Shown piece after piece: positions 44,055-47,363 of a stretch of 47,363 bases of DNA (position 1 is its first letter; each line of letters begins with the position of its first letter). The DNA is from an uncultured Schlesneria sp. (GTDB lineage Bacteria; Planctomycetota; Planctomycetia; Planctomycetales; Planctomycetaceae). Below the pieces are notes generated by a model, which saw nothing but the letters and a program-made list of their open reading frames with translations, made no database searches and was not told the origin of the DNA. The stretch spans positions 1 to 47,363 of the forward strand of contig CAILLA010000140.1 in the NCBI GenBank assembly GCA_903834925.1. The letters run 5' to 3'. The translations under genes and the position numbers were made by a program.

Positions 44055-45539
44055 ATGAGTCAAAAGACGTCGCGTCGCGATTTTATGAAAAACACATCGG
44101 CGATCGGAGCCGCGATTTTCGTCGGCGGTGCCGTCGACCTTCGTGGCCAGGAACGATCAGCCAACGAACAGCTCAACGTCGCCTGTTTCGGTGTCGGAGG
44201 CAAAGGGGCCAGCGATTCGAGTAATGCGTCGCAATTCGGCAATGTCCTCGCCATCTGCGATGTCGATCGAAACACGCTGGACAGCAAAGGGAAATCGAAG
44301 GGTTTCGAAAACGCCGAGAAATTTACGGATTACCGCGAATTACTGGCCAAGTACGGCAAGAAGATTGATATCTGCAACGTCAGCACACCCGACCACATGC
44401 ACGGCCCGATCACACTGGCCGCCATGCGATTGGGGATCAGCTGCTATACCCAGAAGCCATTGACGCGGACAATCTACGAAGCTCGTCTTCTGGCTCACGT
44501 CGCCAAAGAAACGGGTGTCTGCACTCAAATGGGTAACCAGGGAACCGCTCTCGATTCATCGCGTGAAGCGATCGCCCAGATCAAATCGGGTGTGCTGGGG
44601 ACTTTGAAAGAAGTCTTTGCTTGGTCGAATCGTCCTGTCTGGGCACAAGGCCCCGGACGCCGAATGACACTCGAAAAGTTCGCCGCACAAGCGACCAAGG
44701 ACGATGCGGAAAACGCACCAAAGCTGATCGAAAAGAAGAAAGAAGAAATCGCCAAGGCGATGGAACGGCTCGATTGGAAGAGCTGGATCGGTGTTGCACC
44801 GACTCGCGAATTCTGGCCAGGCCTCTATCACACGTTCCAGCACCGTGGCTGGTGGGACTTTGGTACTGGTGCATTGGGTGATATGGCCTGTCACCAATTG
44901 ACCGTCCCCTTCGCATCGTGTGGTCTGCGAGATCCAATCTCGGTCGTCGCCAAGTCGACCGGACATGACTTCGATAGCTTCCCAGCCAGCTCGATCATCA
45001 AGTTCGAGTTCCCGGAAACTGCCGAACGGCCCGCGATTCCTTTCTGGTGGTATGACCGTTTGGGCAATAAGCCGCCGAAAGAAGTCTTCGAGAAGCATGG
45101 GATCACGAACATCTCGAACAGCGGAGTGCTGATCGTTGGTGAAAAGGGTGCCTTCTACAGCTCGGACGACTACTGCGGTGTCTACGAACTGAAGGGTGTC
45201 GACAAGGTCAAGGTCGATTACGAGAAGGCCGAAGACAAGGGCAACAATGACTTGAACAACATGTACGAGTTGTTCCGAGCCAAACGGGCTGGCGATCCAA
45301 AGATCTGCAAGTCGAACTTCATCGACCGTGCAGGTCCATTGACCGAAACCATCCTTCTGGGCAATCTCGCTGTCTGGGCCGCTGCCAATGGTGGTGCCAA
45401 CGGTGAGATGGGCGAATGGGGTGAAAAGGTCGAATGGGACGCAAAGAACCTCAAGGTCACCAATCTGGCCGCATTAAAGACGCCAAAGGTTGCGGATCTG
45501 ATTAAGCCAGTCTACGCCGAAGGGCATCGATTGGATTAG
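44055..45539 (+). CDS. Tat-exported Gfo/Idh/MocA-family oxidoreductase
   Basis: A 494-residue protein with AGGAGAG 5 nt before the ATG. A twin-arginine signal (TSRRDFMKNTSAIGAAIFVGG) is followed by a Rossmann dinucleotide fold (LNVACFGVGGKGA, VLAICDVDRN, ICNVSTPDHMH) and the family's catalytic lysine region (CYTQKPLTRTIYEAR). The C-terminal substrate domain has WWDFGTGALGDMACHQ. Planctomycetes hold many such exported members, which act on sugars or inositols with a tightly bound NAD(P). The substrate is not evident. Confidence 0.92.
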   Translation: MSQKTSRRDFMKNTSAIGAAIFVGGAVDLRGQERSANEQLNVACFGVGGKGASDSSNASQFGNVLAICDVDRNTLDSKGKSKGFENAEKFTDYRELLAKYGKKIDICNVSTPDHMHGPITLAAMRLGISCYTQKPLTRTIYEARLLAHVAKETGVCTQMGNQGTALDSSREAIAQIKSGVLGTLKEVFAWSNRPVWAQGPGRRMTLEKFAAQATKDDAENAPKLIEKKKEEIAKAMERLDWKSWIGVAPTREFWPGLYHTFQHRGWWDFGTGALGDMACHQLTVPFASCGLRDPISVVAKSTGHDFDSFPASSIIKFEFPETAERPAIPFWWYDRLGNKPPKEVFEKHGITNISNSGVLIVGEKGAFYSSDDYCGVYELKGVDKVKVDYEKAEDKGNNDLNNMYELFRAKRAGDPKICKSNFIDRAGPLTETILLGNLAVWAAANGGANGEMGEWGEKVEWDAKNLKVTNLAALKTPKVADLIKPVYAEGHRLD

Positions 45540-45555
45540 TTTGGTATTTCGATTG

Positions 45556-45593
45556 AAACCGGGTGCAGGCGTCACGTCTGCATCCGGTTTTTT
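45556..45593 (+). terminator. Rho-independent terminator after the Gfo/Idh/MocA gene
   Basis: A 16-bp stem (45556-45571 with 45575-45590, two G-U pairs, 3-nt loop TCA) runs into six Ts (45588-45593), 17 bp past the stop codon. Confidence 0.85.
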
Positions 45594-45623
45594 CACTCAT
45601 TCCATTATTTTGAAGTAAGAATC

Positions 45624-46982
45624 ATGCAGAAATGTCATTGGTCCCGGTTGATCGCCCCATGCATTATTGTTTCGCAACTCCTTCTGGCCGGGTGCAACAA
45701 ACCTCAAGGGACCGATGGCGGCAAAGCATCGTCCACGAGTGACTCGAAAACCGTGACGACTCCAAAACAGGAAACTGCAAAGACTACACGTCCGTCAACC
45801 GCAAATGCAGACGACGTCAAGGCGGCCAAGGCTCGAATTACGGAATTGGGCTCGCGTAGCAAATTCGCCCCGAAAGAGGGAGATCTGTTGACGGAAATCA
45901 TTATCCAGGACGGGTCCAATCTGACATCCGATGACTTGGCTCTGTTTGGTAAGCTAAGCGATCTTGAGAAACTTCAGATCTTTAATTGCCGGACATTAAA
46001 CGATGAAATGGTCGGGACACTGGGCGGCTTAAAGAATCTCAAGAGCATCGCTTTAACAAATTCGGCGATCAATGACGGTGGCGTCGAGACGATCGTCAAG
46101 TCCTTTCCTGACCTGACGGAACTTGATCTCTCGTCAAATACGAACATGTCCAATGGTGTAGTGAAAATTCTCAGCTCACTTGGAAAACTTCAGAAGCTGA
46201 CTCTTGTTCAAAACCGAGTGAACGACATTGGCGCTCAGCGAATTTCAAAATTGCAGGAGCTTCGAACGCTCGATTTGCGAGGCAACATGGAAGCGGGGAA
46301 CATGGCCCTGGACGTCGTAGGGGATCTTCCGAAGCTTACGGCATTCAAACACCGCAGTACCGCCGTTGATGATACGGGAATGGATTCACTTAGCCGAAAT
46401 CAGACGATTGAATCGCTGTTAATTCAAGATTTTGTCATCACTGATCAGTCGGGACCGCATCTGGCGAAGCTCGGAAAACTGTCGCAGCTGGAAGTTTTCC
46501 GTTGCCAGGGATTCGGTTCGGAAGGGGTCCTGGCCCTCAAGGGAATGGGGCTGACTCGACTGACGCTGCGAGACCTTCCCAACGTCGATGATCGAGCAAT
46601 GGAGGTATTCGGCGAACTTCCAAAATTGAAAAAACTCTATCTTCACGAACTCCCGTCCGTGGGTGATTCCGGCCTGAAGAATCTTGCCGCACTTGAGGCA
46701 TTGGAGTTGCTCGATATTTGGACAGTTCCCCAGATGACTGATGCGACGATCGACGTCATTGCAAAGCTGCCGCTCCTGAAAGAATTGAGCATCCGTGCGA
46801 CAGGCGTCACCGACAAAAGCATTGACACATTGCTGAAAATCCCGACGTTGCAAACGTTGACGTTCAAGGAAAACGGCTCAGTCACCGCCGAAGGCATGAA
46901 GAAGCTCAGTTCGAAGAAATGGGCAAAACTCGATCTCGGGACATCAACCTCTTCCGATCAGAGTGACGCTCCTGCACCGTAA
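45624..46982 (+). CDS. Leucine-rich-repeat lipoprotein
   Basis: A 452-residue protein. A lipoprotein signal ends at LLLAGC (Cys about 24), followed by a Ser/Thr/Lys-rich linker (25-65). From about 85 to 440 it is composed of irregular leucine-rich repeats of about 24 residues (KLSDLEKLQIFNCRTLNDE, GLKNLKSIALTNSAINDGG, DLTELDLSSNTNMSNG, LPKLKKLYLHELPSVGDSG). Such LRR lipoproteins are frequent in planctomycetes and probably bind proteins at the membrane. Function unknown. It is separated from the previous gene by a terminator, so it has its own promoter. Confidence 0.85.
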   Translation: MQKCHWSRLIAPCIIVSQLLLAGCNKPQGTDGGKASSTSDSKTVTTPKQETAKTTRPSTANADDVKAAKARITELGSRSKFAPKEGDLLTEIIIQDGSNLTSDDLALFGKLSDLEKLQIFNCRTLNDEMVGTLGGLKNLKSIALTNSAINDGGVETIVKSFPDLTELDLSSNTNMSNGVVKILSSLGKLQKLTLVQNRVNDIGAQRISKLQELRTLDLRGNMEAGNMALDVVGDLPKLTAFKHRSTAVDDTGMDSLSRNQTIESLLIQDFVITDQSGPHLAKLGKLSQLEVFRCQGFGSEGVLALKGMGLTRLTLRDLPNVDDRAMEVFGELPKLKKLYLHELPSVGDSGLKNLAALEALELLDIWTVPQMTDATIDVIAKLPLLKELSIRATGVTDKSIDTLLKIPTLQTLTFKENGSVTAEGMKKLSSKKWAKLDLGTSTSSDQSDAPAP

Positions 46983-47071
46983 CTTTGACGGATCAGAAAT
47001 GGCGCTCTAACGAGCCCTTGGTGCGGAGTTTTCCGGTCGTAACGACTGCTGACCTGTCGTATTCGAAACTT

Positions 47072-47113
47072 AAATAAGACATTTCATCTTTCGGCGGGTG
47101 ATAAGTCTTATTT
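47072..47113. terminator. AT-rich stem-loop downstream of the LRR gene
   Basis: AAATAAGAC (47072-47080) pairs with GTCTTATTT (47105-47113) around a 24-nt loop. It is a possible terminator with weak GC content. Nothing else is recognised in 46983-47328. Confidence 0.35.
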
Positions 47114-47328
47114 CACGATCATCGTCTCCGGATCGTATTAAAACTTACGGTTGTCCGAAGCAGAACAATTCGAGATCTGATTTGGTCCCAGCAAGGACCA
47201 ACACATTTCGCTGTCGGCCTTGTAACTGCACTTTAGGGGAACGCGCGACTCGGAAATGATGTTTTAGAAACCCTGGCTCTCTGCGATGTTGTGAGTGTGA
47301 ACAAAACACGTCACCGAGGGAGCCAAGG

Positions 47329-47363
47329 ATGGCGAAGCGTAAAGGGTCATCGAAACGACCGCA
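47329..47363 (+). CDS. Start of a gene cut by the window end
   Basis: An ATG at 47329, with GGGAG 6 nt upstream, opens a frame reading MAKRKGSSKRP for the last 35 bases. The basic start is compatible with a DNA- or RNA-binding protein or a transposase, but too little is present to assign it. Confidence 0.5.
   Translation, partial: MAKRKGSSKRP

Overview
The window looks like a planctomycete chromosome. The evidence is the mix of families: a formylglycine-generating-enzyme (FGE) fragment, a secreted YVTN propeller/cytochrome c protein, WD40 and ankyrin proteins, a DUF1553-like tail, a TIGR03067-type secreted protein, a DUF1580 protein, and a Tat-exported Gfo/Idh/MocA oxidoreductase. The genus cannot be fixed from this sequence alone. 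Genes are widely spaced and mostly have short AAGGA/GGAGG-type ribosome binding sites.

Region 1 (1-12.9 kb) is accessory. It holds a 5'-truncated FGE gene flanked by foldback repeats, a large YVTN-propeller/di-heme/ankyrin fusion, an ankyrin protein coupled to a small membrane ORF, a secreted protein of unknown function, a WD40 protein, and a membrane acyltransferase with an ankyrin cassette spliced into it, followed by a small TIGR03067-like protein. An ISAs1-family insertion sequence (13005-14320) closes the region.

Region 2 (14.5-20.0 kb, minus strand) is the most interesting part. It is a tight six-gene operon: acyl carrier protein, SAM methyltransferase, FkbH-type HAD/GNAT glyceryl transferase, MBOAT O-acyltransferase, a 49-residue membrane microprotein ending in F-x-Y-x-x-F, and an SGNH-fold membrane protein. 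The last three match DltB, DltX and DltD of the teichoic-acid D-alanylation machine, and the ACP matches DltC. The D-Ala ligase DltA is replaced by FkbH, which in known pathways loads D-glyceryl from 1,3-bisphosphoglycerate onto an ACP. I infer a Dlt-like machine that decorates an envelope polymer with glyceryl (or O-methylglyceryl) groups. The microprotein is short enough to be missed by automatic annotation.

Region 3 (20558-28240) is a 7.63-kb integrative element in a tRNA-Leu(GAG) gene. It has perfect 53-bp att repeats, a tyrosine integrase next to the intact tRNA, several small helix-turn-helix/excisionase-like proteins, a DUF1580 protein, a DUF3987-type replication protein, and a candidate iteron/AT-rich origin. 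Its insertion moved the tRNA away from what looks like its native terminator.

Region 4 (28.7-47.4 kb) is more housekeeping-like: pyruvate kinase, a GldA / GldF-GldG / DUF4340 transporter set, an aldo/keto reductase convergent with a phoH-pgpH-type pair across a 20-bp perfect stem, an ExeA-like AAA ATPase with a long acidic tail, a five-bladed propeller glycosidase-like protein, a Tat-exported Gfo/Idh/MocA protein, a leucine-rich-repeat lipoprotein, and the first 11 codons of a gene running off the end.
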